From the NCBI GenBank assembly GCA_026419515.1, contig JANZZG010000007.1, positions 1 through 33,290 of the forward strand: a stretch of 33,290 nt of DNA. The letters run 5' to 3'. The notes beneath the pieces are model-generated. The model saw nothing but the letters and a program-made list of their open reading frames with translations, did no database searches and was not told the origin of the DNA. Numbering within the stretch: the stretch's first letter is position 1; every line of letters begins with the position of its first letter. The position numbers and the translations under genes were made by a program. Of the stretch, positions 1 through 11,203 are shown piece after piece. The DNA is from Methylophilaceae bacterium. Its GTDB lineage: Bacteria > Pseudomonadota > Gammaproteobacteria > Burkholderiales > Methylophilaceae.

Positions 1-68
1 ACAGCCGTTACTTGAACATGATGCTCCTTTCGGAGCAAAAGAAGGAGGTGCTGAGACTGGCCGCCTGA
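1..68 (+). CDS. IS256-family transposase, C-terminal fragment (partial)
   Basis: The last 21 codons of a Mutator/IS256-type transposase run into the window and end with TGA at 66-68. The readable tail (SRYLNMMLLSEQ...RLAA) is the same as the tail of the transposase remnant ending at 30262, apart from one R/K change. RYLNM followed by a basic end is the usual C-terminus of IS256 DDE transposases. Whether the rest of this copy is intact cannot be seen. Confidence 0.8.
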   Translation, partial: SRYLNMMLLSEQKKEVLRLAA

Positions 69-181
69 TCGGCCGCGCGCTGTCGGCGTCGCTTCGGGCT
101 TACGCCCTGCTCGCCACCGACAGCGCAAACAGAATCAACCAATTACCCAATCACCAATTTGCACAACTTGACGCACACAAC
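1..181 (+). mobile_element. IS256-family element, 3' end only
   Basis: This is the right-hand end of an insertion sequence whose remainder lies outside the window. Positions 1-244 match the reverse complement of 30086-30329 without indels. I count two mismatches up to about position 235, after which the copies diverge. The inferred terminal repeat ends near 181: the inward-read string GTTGTGTGC matches, with one mismatch, the other end of the right-hand copy near 31553. The near-identity implies recent duplication or recombination between the two copies. The exact terminus is inferred by comparing the two ends, not from a target-site duplication. Confidence 0.8.
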
Positions 182-189
182 TAAACCCG

Positions 190-427
190 CTTTAGGAAGT
201 CTCTGAATCACCTACTGCGCAGCCGGATGGCGGCGTTACGTGATATTCTTGACACCGGCCGCTGCGTTGCAGCTTAACGTTCGCTATGCTCACGTTAGCC
301 CGCTATGCTCACGTTAGCCTACACCGCAACCCGCGGTTGTCGCTTTCTCGCCTAATTCTTCGGTCGCTATGCTCCATGCGCTTTGTCATCCCCACGCTCG
401 CAATGGTTTTACAAGGTTTCCTCAAAG
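190..427 (+). repeat. Dispersed repeat family, copy A
   Basis: This is a noncoding stretch homologous along its length to 22130-22335 (B) and 25991-26212 (C). The first part also matches 30065-30140 in reverse (D). Shared landmarks in order are: a CACCTACTGCGC-like start, TTACGTGAT, CCGGCCGCTGCGTTGCAGC, a block of the form CCGCAACCCGCGGTTGTCGC, and an end block CTCGCAATGGTTTT then GGTTTCCTC. Identity is partial (degenerate) and no plausible ORF is shared. The copy starts about 10 bases beyond the IS end and finishes about 136 bases beyond the clpB stop codon. Its function is unknown. Confidence 0.7.
282..319 (+). repeat. Perfect 19-bp tandem duplication inside repeat copy A
   Basis: The 19-mer cgctatgctcacgttagcc occurs twice back to back (282-300 and 301-319). 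Copies B and C have only one equivalent unit, so the duplication is private to copy A. A partial third match (GGTCGCTATGCTCC) starts near 362. Confidence 0.9.
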
Positions 428-563
428 GAAAGGACCGCTGGCGTTCTGGACAGAATCGATGCCCTCCTGCGAGGTCAGGCCGCATCCTGGGACGTTGCCC
501 CGTAGCCCCCGAGGCGTGACGCCACGCAGCCGCCATTGGGGGAGTCGCAGGAGGCCATGCTAC
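428..563. other. Noncoding spacer between repeat copy A and the clpB 3' end
   Basis: No RNA gene, T-run terminator or convincing ORF was seen here. The overlapping ORFs in this stretch are short, lack a ribosome-binding site and run antisense into clpB. The stretch is not obviously shared with copies B and C, which abut their neighbouring genes directly. Confidence 0.5.
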
Positions 564-3137
<2,574 letters not shown>

Positions 3138-3168
3138 GGGAATCTCCGAAATTTTTACTTAACTGCTT

Positions 3169-3196
3169 AAGTGAGGTATAAATAAGCCGATTTCAA
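3169..3196 (-). promoter_or_regulatory. Candidate sigma-32 (heat-shock) promoter of clpB
   Basis: Reading leftward, TTGAAA (3196-3191), 14 bases, then CCTCACTT (3176-3169) resembles the RpoH consensus CTTGAAA-N13-15-CCCCATNT. It sits about 30 bases upstream of the clpB start. ClpB is a classic RpoH target, so position and motif agree, but the -10 is imperfect. Confidence 0.5.
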
Positions 3197-3255
3197 CCCG
3201 TGGCAGCCAATTTTTTGTAGCTGAACGCGATGATTGCTGCGCGCACAATCAGACC

Positions 3256-4575
3256 ATGAGCAAACCGCAACAGCCGAGTTATATAACGCCTGAGCAGCTG
3301 TGTATCGGACTCTACATCCATCTCGATCTCGGCTGGATGGATCACCCATTCACTTTCAACAACTTCAAAATCAAGAGCGACGAACAGATTCGCGAAATTC
3401 GCGCCCTGAATCTGGAGAAAATCCGCTACGACCCACTGCGCAGTGACTGCGATCCCCTGCCACCTCAAGCCGTATCAATAAATCCATCCCCCATATCCGA
3501 AGCGACCGCGCCCCCTGAGCCTGCAGTGGCTGCCTCGCCCCCGGAAACCGCCGTCCAGCAGTGGCGGAACGAGCGTCTGAGGCAGCTGCACGGCGCCATT
3601 CGCGACTGCGAAAAAGCCTTTGCTGCGGCAACCGATACCGTGCGTGACGTGACTGCCAACCTGGTGAACCAGCCTCAGCATTCCAGGGAAAAGGCGGAAG
3701 CCCTGGTGAATCAGATGGTCGATTCCATCCTGACGGAGTCCGATATCGCATTGCACGCCATCAACGACATCCGGCCTGGAAAAGGCGCGCCCTACACGCA
3801 TCCGCTCAACGTGACGGTGCTTGCGCTGATGCTGGCGAAATCACTCGACATGACGGCAGAGGATGCACGCCAGCTCGGCATGGCCGCAGTGTTTCATGAC
3901 ATCGGCAAGGCAGAGGTGCCCGACCGCATCCTGCTGAAAACCGACCCGCTCACCCGTGTCGAACAAGCCCTGCTCGAGCAGCATTGCGAGACCGGGGCGC
4001 GCATGGCGCTGCAGGCGGGACTTTCGAAGCAGGTCGCCAGCCTGATCCTGCAACACCACGAGTATGTGGACGGCTCTGGCTACCCCAAACACCTCAGGGG
4101 CGAGCAGATCGATTTTCTGGCACGGCTGCTCAGCCTCGTCAACACCTACGACAACTTGTGCAATCCCGCCCATCCCGCCGCTGCGCTGACACCCTACGAG
4201 GCGCTGGCCTCGATGTTCTCCACCCAGCGCCGCAAGTTCGACTCCGATCTGCTCAAGCTGCTGATCAAATCCCTCGGCGTCTATCCTCCGGGCAGCATCG
4301 TCATGCTGTCCAACAATGTCTATGGCATCGTCCTTTCGGTCAACCCCAGCCACCCGCTGCGTCCCTATGTGCTGCTGCATAGACCGGAAATACCGCGCGA
4401 AGCACCAATGGTGATCGACTTGCGGGACGAACCCGCGCTCAACATCAGCCAGTGCCTGCGCCCCGAGAAACTGCCGCGCGAAGTGTTCGACTATCTCAGC
4501 CCGCGCAAACGCATCAGTTACTACTTCAACCACGATCAGGCCTCGGCGCGTAACCCGGACGGTCTGGAAAATTAG
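3256..4575 (+). CDS. DUF3391 / HD-GYP domain cyclic-di-GMP phosphodiesterase
   Basis: This is a probable cytoplasmic c-di-GMP hydrolase of 439 residues. The N-terminal ~65 residues (ITPEQLCIGLYIHLDLGW) are typical of the DUF3391 region found before many HD-GYP domains. A proline/alanine-rich linker follows at about 66-100, then a helical stretch. The HD-GYP domain covers about 175-330, with H182, the HD pair at 214-215 (FHDIGK), H243, HH at 267-268 and an intact GYP signature (DGSGYP, 272-277). All expected metal ligands appear present, so it should be active. The start has only a weak ribosome-binding site. It is divergent from clpB and followed after about 100 bases by the copper receptor gene; no functional link is evident. 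Confidence 0.9.
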   Translation: MSKPQQPSYITPEQLCIGLYIHLDLGWMDHPFTFNNFKIKSDEQIREIRALNLEKIRYDPLRSDCDPLPPQAVSINPSPISEATAPPEPAVAASPPETAVQQWRNERLRQLHGAIRDCEKAFAAATDTVRDVTANLVNQPQHSREKAEALVNQMVDSILTESDIALHAINDIRPGKGAPYTHPLNVTVLALMLAKSLDMTAEDARQLGMAAVFHDIGKAEVPDRILLKTDPLTRVEQALLEQHCETGARMALQAGLSKQVASLILQHHEYVDGSGYPKHLRGEQIDFLARLLSLVNTYDNLCNPAHPAAALTPYEALASMFSTQRRKFDSDLLKLLIKSLGVYPPGSIVMLSNNVYGIVLSVNPSHPLRPYVLLHRPEIPREAPMVIDLRDEPALNISQCLRPEKLPREVFDYLSPRKRISYYFNHDQASARNPDGLEN

Positions 4576-4601
4576 CCTGCCGGCCGGGAATGCGACAATT
4601 T

Positions 4602-4655
4602 GTCACATTTCGTGACCACACCCCGCTTGGCTAAAATCCATGACAGTATTGTCAT
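4602..4655 (+). promoter_or_regulatory. Control region of the copper receptor operon with two inverted repeats
   Basis: Two dyads lie upstream of the receptor gene. The first is GTCAC-N5-GTGAC at 4602-4616. The second is the perfect ATGACA-GTAT-TGTCAT at 4640-4655. A -10-like TAAAAT lies between them at 4632-4637; the best -35 (TTCGTG, 17 bases upstream) is poor. The second dyad would cover the transcription start, a repressor-like placement. No known copper-regulator consensus is matched with confidence. Confidence 0.4.
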
Positions 4656-4678
4656 TGTCGATTTTCCGGAGCCCATCG

Positions 4679-6751
4679 ATGTTTTTCTCCCGAAGCCAAC
4701 TGGCCGCTGCGCTGATGCTGGCGATGCCATCCCTTGCACATGCAGTACATGAAGAGATCCGGCTGGACGATGTGGTGGTGACGGCACCCGGCATGGATGA
4801 GCCGCTCACCGTCGTCACCGACCCCAAGGCACCGCGCCAGCCGGTGCCGGCGCACGACGGGGCGGACTATCTGAAAACGATTCCTGGCTTCAGTGTCATG
4901 CGCAAGGGGGGCACCGATGGCGAGCCCATCCTGCGCGGCATGGCCGGCTCCCGCATCAACATCCTGGTCGATGGTCAGAATGTGCTCGGCGGCTGCTCGA
5001 TGCGCATGGATGCCCCGACCGCCTACATCTTTCCGGAAGCATTCGACCGGCTGACCGTGCTCAAAGGGCCGCAAACCGTCCTTCATGGACCTGGCGCCTC
5101 CGCCGGGACGGTGCTGTTCGATCGCCACCTGCATCCCATGGCGGCGCCCGGCATCGACGGCAATGCCAGCCTGTTGCTGGGCAACCATGGCCGACACGAC
5201 GAAGTCGCGGACCTCAAATTCGGCAGCGAAAAAGTATATGCCCGCATCACCGGCACGAATTCCCAAGCCAACAACTACCGGGATGGCGATGGCAACACGG
5301 TGCATTCCGAATACCACCGTTACAGTGCCAATGCGGCACTCGGCTTCACTCCCGATGCGGATAGCGGGCTGGAACTGTCGGCCGCCTACAGCGATGGCGA
5401 AGCGGCATATGCCGACCGCGGCATGGACGGCATCGAGTTCAAGCGCGAAAACCTGGCCTTGCGTGCAGAAAAGCGCAACCTGTCCGAGCGGGTCCGTCAC
5501 ATCGAATTTCGTCTTTCCCACAACAACATCGACCACCTGATGGACGACTATTCGATGCGGGATTTCAATCCGGCCAACTTCATGGGCTGGGCTCGCCTGC
5601 AGCACCGCAGTAACGGTGGCAAGCTGGCCGGCACGTTCCGTCTTGCCGATGCGACCGATCTGACCGTGGGGGCCAGCTTCCAGGTCAACGTGCATGCCAA
5701 GGGTTCCGGCGGCGGCGCCGGCATGATGGCCATGATGCCGGCTGCCGTGCGGGACGATTCCCGCTTTGAGAACACCGCCCTGTTCGGGGAACTCACGCAT
5801 GGCTTCAGCCCGGATGACCGGCTGATCATAGGCTACCGGGCGGACCACTGGGAGGCAAAGGACAAGCGCGACACCATGGGCAGCGACACGGCCGGGCGCT
5901 CGCGCAATGAGACACTGCACAGCGGATTCGTGCGCTTCGAGTCGGATCTGAAAACGCTGCCGGCGACGGCCTACGTCGGGCTGGGCCGGGTGGAACGCTT
6001 TCCGGATTACTGGGAACTGGTCGCCAGCACTCGCGCAGGAGGCGACGCCATGATGGGTGCGGGCAGGCAGAGCGCCTTCCTGGTGACGGATCCCGAGAAA
6101 ACCACGCAACTGGACCTCGGCCTCATCTCCGGCATTGGCCGTCTGCGGGCTTCCGTTTCGGCGTTTTACAACCAGATCGACGACTTCATCCTGATCGACC
6201 GCAATCCCGGATTCGCCGTTTTCATGGGCATGCCCAGCATGGTCATGAACGGTTCCAGCCGCAACATCGATGCCCATACCTGGGGCGGAGAAATCGATCT
6301 CGCCTACCGATTCACCGAGGAATGGAAACTGAATTCCAGTCTGGCCTATGTGCGCGGCGAAAACGAAACCGACGGCCGGCCATTGGCGCAATTGCCGCCA
6401 CTCGAGTTCAAACTCGGCCTCACTTATGACAACAAGACCTGGTTTGCCGGTGGCCTGCTGCGTATGGTGGCGGAGCAGGACCGTTACGCCACCGGCCAGG
6501 GCAATATCGCCGGCACCGACCTCGGAAGGAGCGGCGGATTCAGCGTGTTCTCCTTGAATGCCGGCTGGCGGCCGACTCAGAACAGCCTCATCACTGCCGG
6601 CGTGGACAACCTGTTCGACAAAAGCTACGCGGAATTCGTCAGCCGTGCGGGAGGAAACGGCATGGGCGGCGCAATCACGGGCTTTACCCAGACCACCCGC
6701 GTCAACGAACCGGGGCGGACCTTCTGGATCAAGGGCAACATCACGTTCTGA
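4679..6751 (+). CDS. oprC: TonB-dependent outer-membrane copper receptor (OprC/NosA type)
   Basis: This is an outer-membrane 22-strand barrel with a plug domain that would import copper using TonB energy. I chose the ATG at 4679 because GGAG lies upstream and it gives a clean signal peptide (cleavage about after residue 22, AHA). The product is 690 residues. A TonB-box-like stretch (LDDVVVTAP) follows the signal. The OprC copper site, CxxxM plus HxM, is preserved: C106/M110 (GGCSMRMDAPTAY) and H286/M288 (DHLMDDY). Their 180-residue separation equals the one I recall for Pseudomonas OprC (C143/H323). A methionine-rich loop (MMAMM) and a C-terminal aromatic strand ending in F are present. The stop overlaps the next start (TGATG), indicating coupled translation. 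Confidence 0.9.
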   Translation: MFFSRSQLAAALMLAMPSLAHAVHEEIRLDDVVVTAPGMDEPLTVVTDPKAPRQPVPAHDGADYLKTIPGFSVMRKGGTDGEPILRGMAGSRINILVDGQNVLGGCSMRMDAPTAYIFPEAFDRLTVLKGPQTVLHGPGASAGTVLFDRHLHPMAAPGIDGNASLLLGNHGRHDEVADLKFGSEKVYARITGTNSQANNYRDGDGNTVHSEYHRYSANAALGFTPDADSGLELSAAYSDGEAAYADRGMDGIEFKRENLALRAEKRNLSERVRHIEFRLSHNNIDHLMDDYSMRDFNPANFMGWARLQHRSNGGKLAGTFRLADATDLTVGASFQVNVHAKGSGGGAGMMAMMPAAVRDDSRFENTALFGELTHGFSPDDRLIIGYRADHWEAKDKRDTMGSDTAGRSRNETLHSGFVRFESDLKTLPATAYVGLGRVERFPDYWELVASTRAGGDAMMGAGRQSAFLVTDPEKTTQLDLGLISGIGRLRASVSAFYNQIDDFILIDRNPGFAVFMGMPSMVMNGSSRNIDAHTWGGEIDLAYRFTEEWKLNSSLAYVRGENETDGRPLAQLPPLEFKLGLTYDNKTWFAGGLLRMVAEQDRYATGQGNIAGTDLGRSGGFSVFSLNAGWRPTQNSLITAGVDNLFDKSYAEFVSRAGGNGMGGAITGFTQTTRVNEPGRTFWIKGNITF

Positions 6752-7146
6752 TGCGGCAACTGACTTTTTCCGCGCTGCTGCTGTTTTCTGCCACCTGTCT
6801 AGCCCAGGACGAGACGGAAGCGATCGCCAAGCTGCTGGGCACCACTTTCGACAAACCCGAGGCGCAGGTCGTCACGCACGCGGTCGTCGTCTCGGGAAAT
6901 CATGCGATCGCCGACTGGACACAGGGGCATCATGGCGGTCGGGCGCTGCTGTCGAAGCGGGAGGGTCGCTGGAAGGTCGTTTCGTGTGGTGGCAGCGGTT
7001 TCAAACACAAGACCCGGCTGGTTTCAGCCGGCGTGCCGGCCAGCACGGCGGAGGCACTCGTCGAAAAGCTATCCAAAGCGGAGGCCTCGTTGGATCCCAA
7101 GCGGGTACGGATGTTCGACGCCTTTTCCGGAGTGCGCGCGCACTGA
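6751..7146 (+). CDS. Small exported copper-uptake-associated protein
   Basis: This 131-residue protein has an N-terminal signal peptide (cleavage about after residue 18, CLA), so it is probably periplasmic. The remainder is a compact alpha/beta-like sequence with GHHGGRALL and WKVVSCGG. This resembles a family often encoded beside OprC-type receptors and labelled copper uptake system-associated. A histidine pair near residue 60 and one cysteine near residue 79 could contact metal, but no classical copper motif is complete. Its start overlaps the receptor's stop by one base, so the two are almost certainly co-translated. The molecular role is not established. Confidence 0.75.
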   Translation: MRQLTFSALLLFSATCLAQDETEAIAKLLGTTFDKPEAQVVTHAVVVSGNHAIADWTQGHHGGRALLSKREGRWKVVSCGGSGFKHKTRLVSAGVPASTAEALVEKLSKAEASLDPKRVRMFDAFSGVRAH

Positions 7147-7207
7147 CGCTTTTGTCGTAATCCGTCCGAACGTCGCCGAGTGTGCCCGGGAAAGTTACAA
7201 TGCAGTG

Positions 7208-8488
7208 ATGACCGATCCAGGCCGAATGCTGCAAAGTCCCGCCGTAAAGAACCTGCACAGGCTGTTCTGGCTGCGTGCGGTGGTGGTGGCGTTTCTTTCA
7301 TCCATCACCCTGCTGCTGCACCATCTCGGCATTCCGCTCCCCATCCCTGCCATTGCCACAGCCATCGGCGGCATGCTGGTGCTGAACATCGTCACCTGGC
7401 GGAGGCTCAGAAACCCGCGCCCCATCGGCGAGGCAGAACTGGGCATCCAGTTGCTGGGAGACATCGCGACTTTCACCCTCCTGTTTTATTTTACGGGGGG
7501 ATACAGCAACCCCTTCGTCTGGATGTATCTGCTGCCACTGACAGTAGCCGCCGTCGCCCTGCCTGCACGCTACGTCTGGCTACTGGCCGGGCTGGTGGTG
7601 GGCTGCTATTCCCTGCTGGTTTTCTTTCACCTGCCGCTGTCCCATCTGCACGCGAATGACTGGCAAGGGATCGGCGTGGATACGCACCTTGCCGGCATGT
7701 GGCTTGGTTTCGTGGTCAGCGCCGGCGTGATCGCATTCTTCGTCGAGCGCATGGGCCGTACCCTGCGTGAATACGACCGTCTGATCGCCCAAGCGCGGGA
7801 AAGGATGCTGGAAAGTGAGCGCATGCTCGCTCTGGGAACATTAGCCACGGCCGCGGCCCACGAACTCGGTACGCCACTGGCGACCATGGCGGTAGTGGCC
7901 GGAGAAATGCGTGGAGAATGTGCCGACTCGCCACAGCTGTCCAAATCACTGCAGCTGCTTCAGGAGCAGATCGAACGCTGCAAGCACATTCTCACCTCGA
8001 TCACCGCCAGTGCCGGGCAGCGGCGTGTGGAAGATGGCCAGCGACTCGACGATTTTCTGTCCGGCGTACTCGATGATTGGCGAAACCGGCGTCCGATGAC
8101 GGTCGTCGATTACCGGCTGGACAGCCAGGAACCTGCCCCGGTCATCACCACCGACCGGACGCTCGGTCAGGCGCTGGTCAACCTGCTGGACAACGCAGCA
8201 GACGCTTCACCGCAACGCATCCTGGTTTCGGCGCGCTGGCAGGCGGGCTACCTGTATTTCGATATCCGTGATTTCGGTCCAGGCATGAGCCCGGAGATCG
8301 CCGACCGGGCCGGCACGCCTTTTTTCAGCACCAAGGAGGGCAGCGGCATGGGGCTTGGACTGTATCTGGCAAAACTGATCTTCGAGCGCTTCGGCGGCAG
8401 GGTGAGCCTAATGGCGCATCCTGAAGGCGGCACCGTGACATCGGTACAGCTGCCGCTCGCTTCCCTGCTGTTGGAGGCCGGCCGATGA
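7208..8488 (+). CDS. regB: RegB/PrrB-type redox-sensing histidine kinase
   Basis: This is an inner-membrane sensor kinase of 426 residues with about six N-terminal transmembrane segments (20-180). Three RegB hallmarks are visible. The quinone-site heptapeptide GGxxNPF appears as GGYSNPF at 97-103. The H-box AAHELGTPLATMA places the phosphorylated histidine at 218. A cysteine lies exactly 40 residues later (C258, IERCKH), the spacing of RegB H225 to redox-active C265 in Rhodobacter. The ATPase domain follows, with NLLDNAADAS, DFGPGMS and GSGMGLGLYL. The ATG at 7208 is preferred because upstream frame extension covers the preceding gene. It shares a 4-base ATGA overlap with regA. Quinone-pool or thiol control of kinase activity is known for the family and inferred here. 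Confidence 0.9.
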   Translation: MTDPGRMLQSPAVKNLHRLFWLRAVVVAFLSSITLLLHHLGIPLPIPAIATAIGGMLVLNIVTWRRLRNPRPIGEAELGIQLLGDIATFTLLFYFTGGYSNPFVWMYLLPLTVAAVALPARYVWLLAGLVVGCYSLLVFFHLPLSHLHANDWQGIGVDTHLAGMWLGFVVSAGVIAFFVERMGRTLREYDRLIAQARERMLESERMLALGTLATAAAHELGTPLATMAVVAGEMRGECADSPQLSKSLQLLQEQIERCKHILTSITASAGQRRVEDGQRLDDFLSGVLDDWRNRRPMTVVDYRLDSQEPAPVITTDRTLGQALVNLLDNAADASPQRILVSARWQAGYLYFDIRDFGPGMSPEIADRAGTPFFSTKEGSGMGLGLYLAKLIFERFGGRVSLMAHPEGGTVTSVQLPLASLLLEAGR

Positions 8489-9033
8489 AGGACGCCCTTG
8501 GCGACCGTCCGACCTTGCTGCTGGTGGACGACGACGACACTTTCCGGACCGTGCTGGCCAGCGCTCTGGAAAAGCGCGGCTTCGCCGTCACCACCGCGCC
8601 TGATGTCGCACAGGCTTTGCTCGTGGCGGAAGCCAATCCACCCGAATACGCCGTGGTGGACCTGAAAATGCCGGGCCCCTCCGGCCTGACGCTGGTCAAA
8701 CGTCTCAAGGAGCTGGATGGGGCTACGCGCATCGTGGTGCTGACCGGCTATGCCAGCATCGCCACTGCCGTAGAAGCCATCAAGCTCGGCGCCACCCATT
8801 ATCTGGCCAAGCCTGCCAACGCAGACGAAATCGTTGCTGCCTTGCACCGTGATGCCGGCGACGACACCCTGCCCCTTTCCGTCACTCCTCTTTCCGTGGA
8901 ACGGCTGGAATGGGAGCACATCCAGCGCGTGTTGGCCGAGCATGACGGCAACATCTCCGCCACTGCCCGCGCCTTGAGTATGCATCGGCGCACCCTGCAG
9001 AGAAAGCTGGCGAAATACCCCAGCAAGCGTTGA
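8485..9033 (+). CDS. regA: RegA/PrrA/ActR-type response regulator
   Basis: This is a two-domain DNA-binding regulator of 182 residues, the family's usual size. The receiver domain (about 10-125) has the acidic pocket VDDDD at 14-18, phospho-acceptor D59 (YAVVDLKMP), T in VVLTGYA, and the conserved lysine in LAKPA. The C-terminal Fis-like helix-turn-helix ends in MHRRTLQRKLAK, the near-invariant RegA recognition helix. RegA homologues control carbon fixation, cytochrome and hydrogenase genes in response to redox state. This makes the cbb operon 11 kb away a plausible but unproven target. The start overlaps the regB stop (ATGA). Confidence 0.93.
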   Translation: MKDALGDRPTLLLVDDDDTFRTVLASALEKRGFAVTTAPDVAQALLVAEANPPEYAVVDLKMPGPSGLTLVKRLKELDGATRIVVLTGYASIATAVEAIKLGATHYLAKPANADEIVAALHRDAGDDTLPLSVTPLSVERLEWEHIQRVLAEHDGNISATARALSMHRRTLQRKLAKYPSKR

Positions 9034-9066
9034 AACCGCCACGGCCAGCGGTCGCCCCACGGTGCG

Positions 9067-9080
9067 CCGGAATGATCCGG
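9067..9080. terminator. Hairpin between convergent regA and hppA
   Basis: The perfect dyad CCGGA-ATGA-TCCGG lies in the 60-base gap between two converging genes. There is no T-run on either strand, so an intrinsic terminator is only a weak possibility. Rho-dependent or structural roles are equally possible. Confidence 0.25.
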
Positions 9081-9093
9081 TTGCAGGCCCGTG

Positions 9094-11109
9094 TCAGAGC
9101 ACCGCGACCAGCAGCAAAGCCACGATGTTGATGATCTTGATCAGCGGGTTGATGGCCGGACCGGCGGTATCCTTGTAAGGATCCCCCACCGTATCACCGG
9201 TCACCGAGGCTTTGTGCGCTTCGGAACCTTTGCCACCGTGGTGCCCTTCCTCGATGTGCTTCTTGGCGTTGTCCCAGGCTCCCCCGCCCACCGTCATCGA
9301 AATGGCCACGAACAGACCGGTGACGATGGTGCCGATCAGCAGCCCACCCAGCGCCTGTGCGCCGAGCAGCTTGCCGACCAGGATGGGAACCAGCACCGGC
9401 AACAAGGAAGGCATGATCATTTCCTTGATGGCGGCCTTGGTCAGCATGTCCACTGCACGGGAATAATCCGGCTTTTCGGTATGGTTCATGATGCCGGGGA
9501 TTTCCTTGAACTGGCGGCGCACTTCCACCACGACGGCGCCGGCCGCACGACCCACGGCCTCCATCGCCATGGCGCCGAACAGGTAGGGAATCATGCCGCC
9601 GATGAACAGGCCGATGATCACCATGTGGTTGGACAAATCGAAAGTCGTTTCGATACCGCGCTCACCCAGCGCGTGTGTGAAGTCGGCGAACAGTACCAGT
9701 GCAGCCAGTCCAGCCGAGCCAATCGCATAGCCCTTGGTCACCGCCTTGGTGGTATTGCCTACCGCATCCAGCGGGTCGGTGATGTCGCGAATCTTTTTGG
9801 GCAGCTTGGACATTTCGGCGATGCCGCCGGCATTGTCCGTGATGGGGCCGTAAGCGTCGAGCGCGACGATGATGCCAGCCATCGACAACATGGCGGTCGC
9901 CGCTACGGCGATGCCATATAGCCCAGCCAAATGGTATCCCCCCAGGATGCCGAGACAGATCACCAGTACGGGTGCGGCGGTCGCCTTCATCGAAACACCC
10001 AGACCCGCGATGATGTTGGTAGCATGGCCAGTAGTGGATGCACTTGCCACATGGCGCACCGGCGCATACTCGGTAGCGGTGTAATATTCGGTGATCACCA
10101 CCATCGCCGCAGTCACCGCCAACCCGATCAGTGTGCACAGGTAGAGGTTCATGGGGGACACCTCCAGCCCGCTCATCAGCCAGTGGGTGATCGGATAATA
10201 GGCGATGGCCGAAAGGACACCCGCCACGACCAGGCCACGGTAGAGCGCGTTCATGATTTTGCCGCCTTCACGCACCTTGACGAAATAGGTGCTGATGATC
10301 GATGCCACGATGGAGACCCCTCCCAGCATGAGGGGATAAGTCAGCGCGCTGGTCGAATCCGGCATCAGCAGGTGGCCGAGCAGCATGGTGGCGATCACCG
10401 TCACTGCATAGGTCTCGAACAGGTCGGCCGCCATGCCGGCGCAATCCCCCACGTTGTCACCTACGTTGTCGGCGATGACGGCGGGGTTGCGTGGGTCGTC
10501 TTCGGGAATGCCGGCTTCCACTTTGCCGACCAGGTCGGCACCGACGTCAGCCCCTTTGGTGAAAATGCCACCGCCCAGCCGGGCAAACACCGAAATCAGT
10601 GAACTACCGAAGGCCAGCCCGACCAAGGGGGCGATATGAACGCTTTGCCCTTCAGGCGTGATCGAGACGAGGAAGGCATAGTAGCCGGCAACGCCCAGCA
10701 GCCCGAGCCCCACCACCAGCATGCCGGTGATGGCACCGCCACGGAACGCCACTTGCAGGGCGGCATCGATGCCATCATGGGCAGCCTGGGCAGTGCGCAC
10801 ATTGGAGCGCACCGAAATGTTCATGCCGATGTAGCCGGCCGCAGCTGAAAGCGCGGCGCCAATGGCGAAGCCCACTGCCGTCAGGACATCCAGCGAAAGC
10901 CAGATCACCACGAACAGTAAGACACCCACCATGCCAATGGTGGAATACTGGCGGTTGAGGTAGGCAGACGCGCCTTCCTGAACTGCCGCCGCGATCGCGC
11001 GCATGTGGTCGTTGCCGGTCGGCTTGGCCAACACCCACATGATCGTCATACCCCCGTAAATCAGCGCCAGAACGGCACATCCCAGCGCCAGCATCAATGC
11101 CTGATCCAT
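9094..11109 (-). CDS. hppA: Membrane H+-translocating pyrophosphatase, K+-independent type
   Basis: This is an integral membrane enzyme of 671 residues and about 15-16 transmembrane helices. It hydrolyses PPi and pumps protons out of the cytosol. The substrate-site motifs are intact: [11 protein letters not shown] (188-198), the acidic run [19 protein letters not shown] (204-222), and the late aspartates near the C-terminus ([15 protein letters not shown]). K455 and T458 in GNTTKAVT are the residue pair that marks the potassium-independent subfamily; K+-dependent enzymes carry alanine at the first position. A strong GGGGGAG lies before the ATG. It follows the soluble pyrophosphatase gene by 94 bases on the same strand. 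Confidence 0.95.
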   Translation of the reverse strand: MDQALMLALGCAVLALIYGGMTIMWVLAKPTGNDHMRAIAAAVQEGASAYLNRQYSTIGMVGVLLFVVIWLSLDVLTAVGFAIGAALSAAAGYIGMNISVRSNVRTAQAAHDGIDAALQVAFRGGAITGMLVVGLGLLGVAGYYAFLVSITPEGQSVHIAPLVGLAFGSSLISVFARLGGGIFTKGADVGADLVGKVEAGIPEDDPRNPAVIADNVGDNVGDCAGMAADLFETYAVTVIATMLLGHLLMPDSTSALTYPLMLGGVSIVASIISTYFVKVREGGKIMNALYRGLVVAGVLSAIAYYPITHWLMSGLEVSPMNLYLCTLIGLAVTAAMVVITEYYTATEYAPVRHVASASTTGHATNIIAGLGVSMKATAAPVLVICLGILGGYHLAGLYGIAVAATAMLSMAGIIVALDAYGPITDNAGGIAEMSKLPKKIRDITDPLDAVGNTTKAVTKGYAIGSAGLAALVLFADFTHALGERGIETTFDLSNHMVIIGLFIGGMIPYLFGAMAMEAVGRAAGAVVVEVRRQFKEIPGIMNHTEKPDYSRAVDMLTKAAIKEMIMPSLLPVLVPILVGKLLGAQALGGLLIGTIVTGLFVAISMTVGGGAWDNAKKHIEEGHHGGKGSEAHKASVTGDTVGDPYKDTAGPAINPLIKIINIVALLLVAVL

Positions 11110-11203
11110 CTAAACTCCCCCCAAGAGCGGTTATGAAATGAGGCCGGGGCCACTCCACGGCCTTGTGGGGGAAAGCTTAACGTATTATGCCGACTTGAGG
11201 AAG

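Noticed and set aside
4652-6391. 579-codon open frame antisense to the copper receptor gene
   Set aside because: It is a shadow frame in G+C-rich coding DNA. The sense frame has a signal peptide, a ribosome-binding site and clear receptor motifs; the antisense product matches nothing I know.
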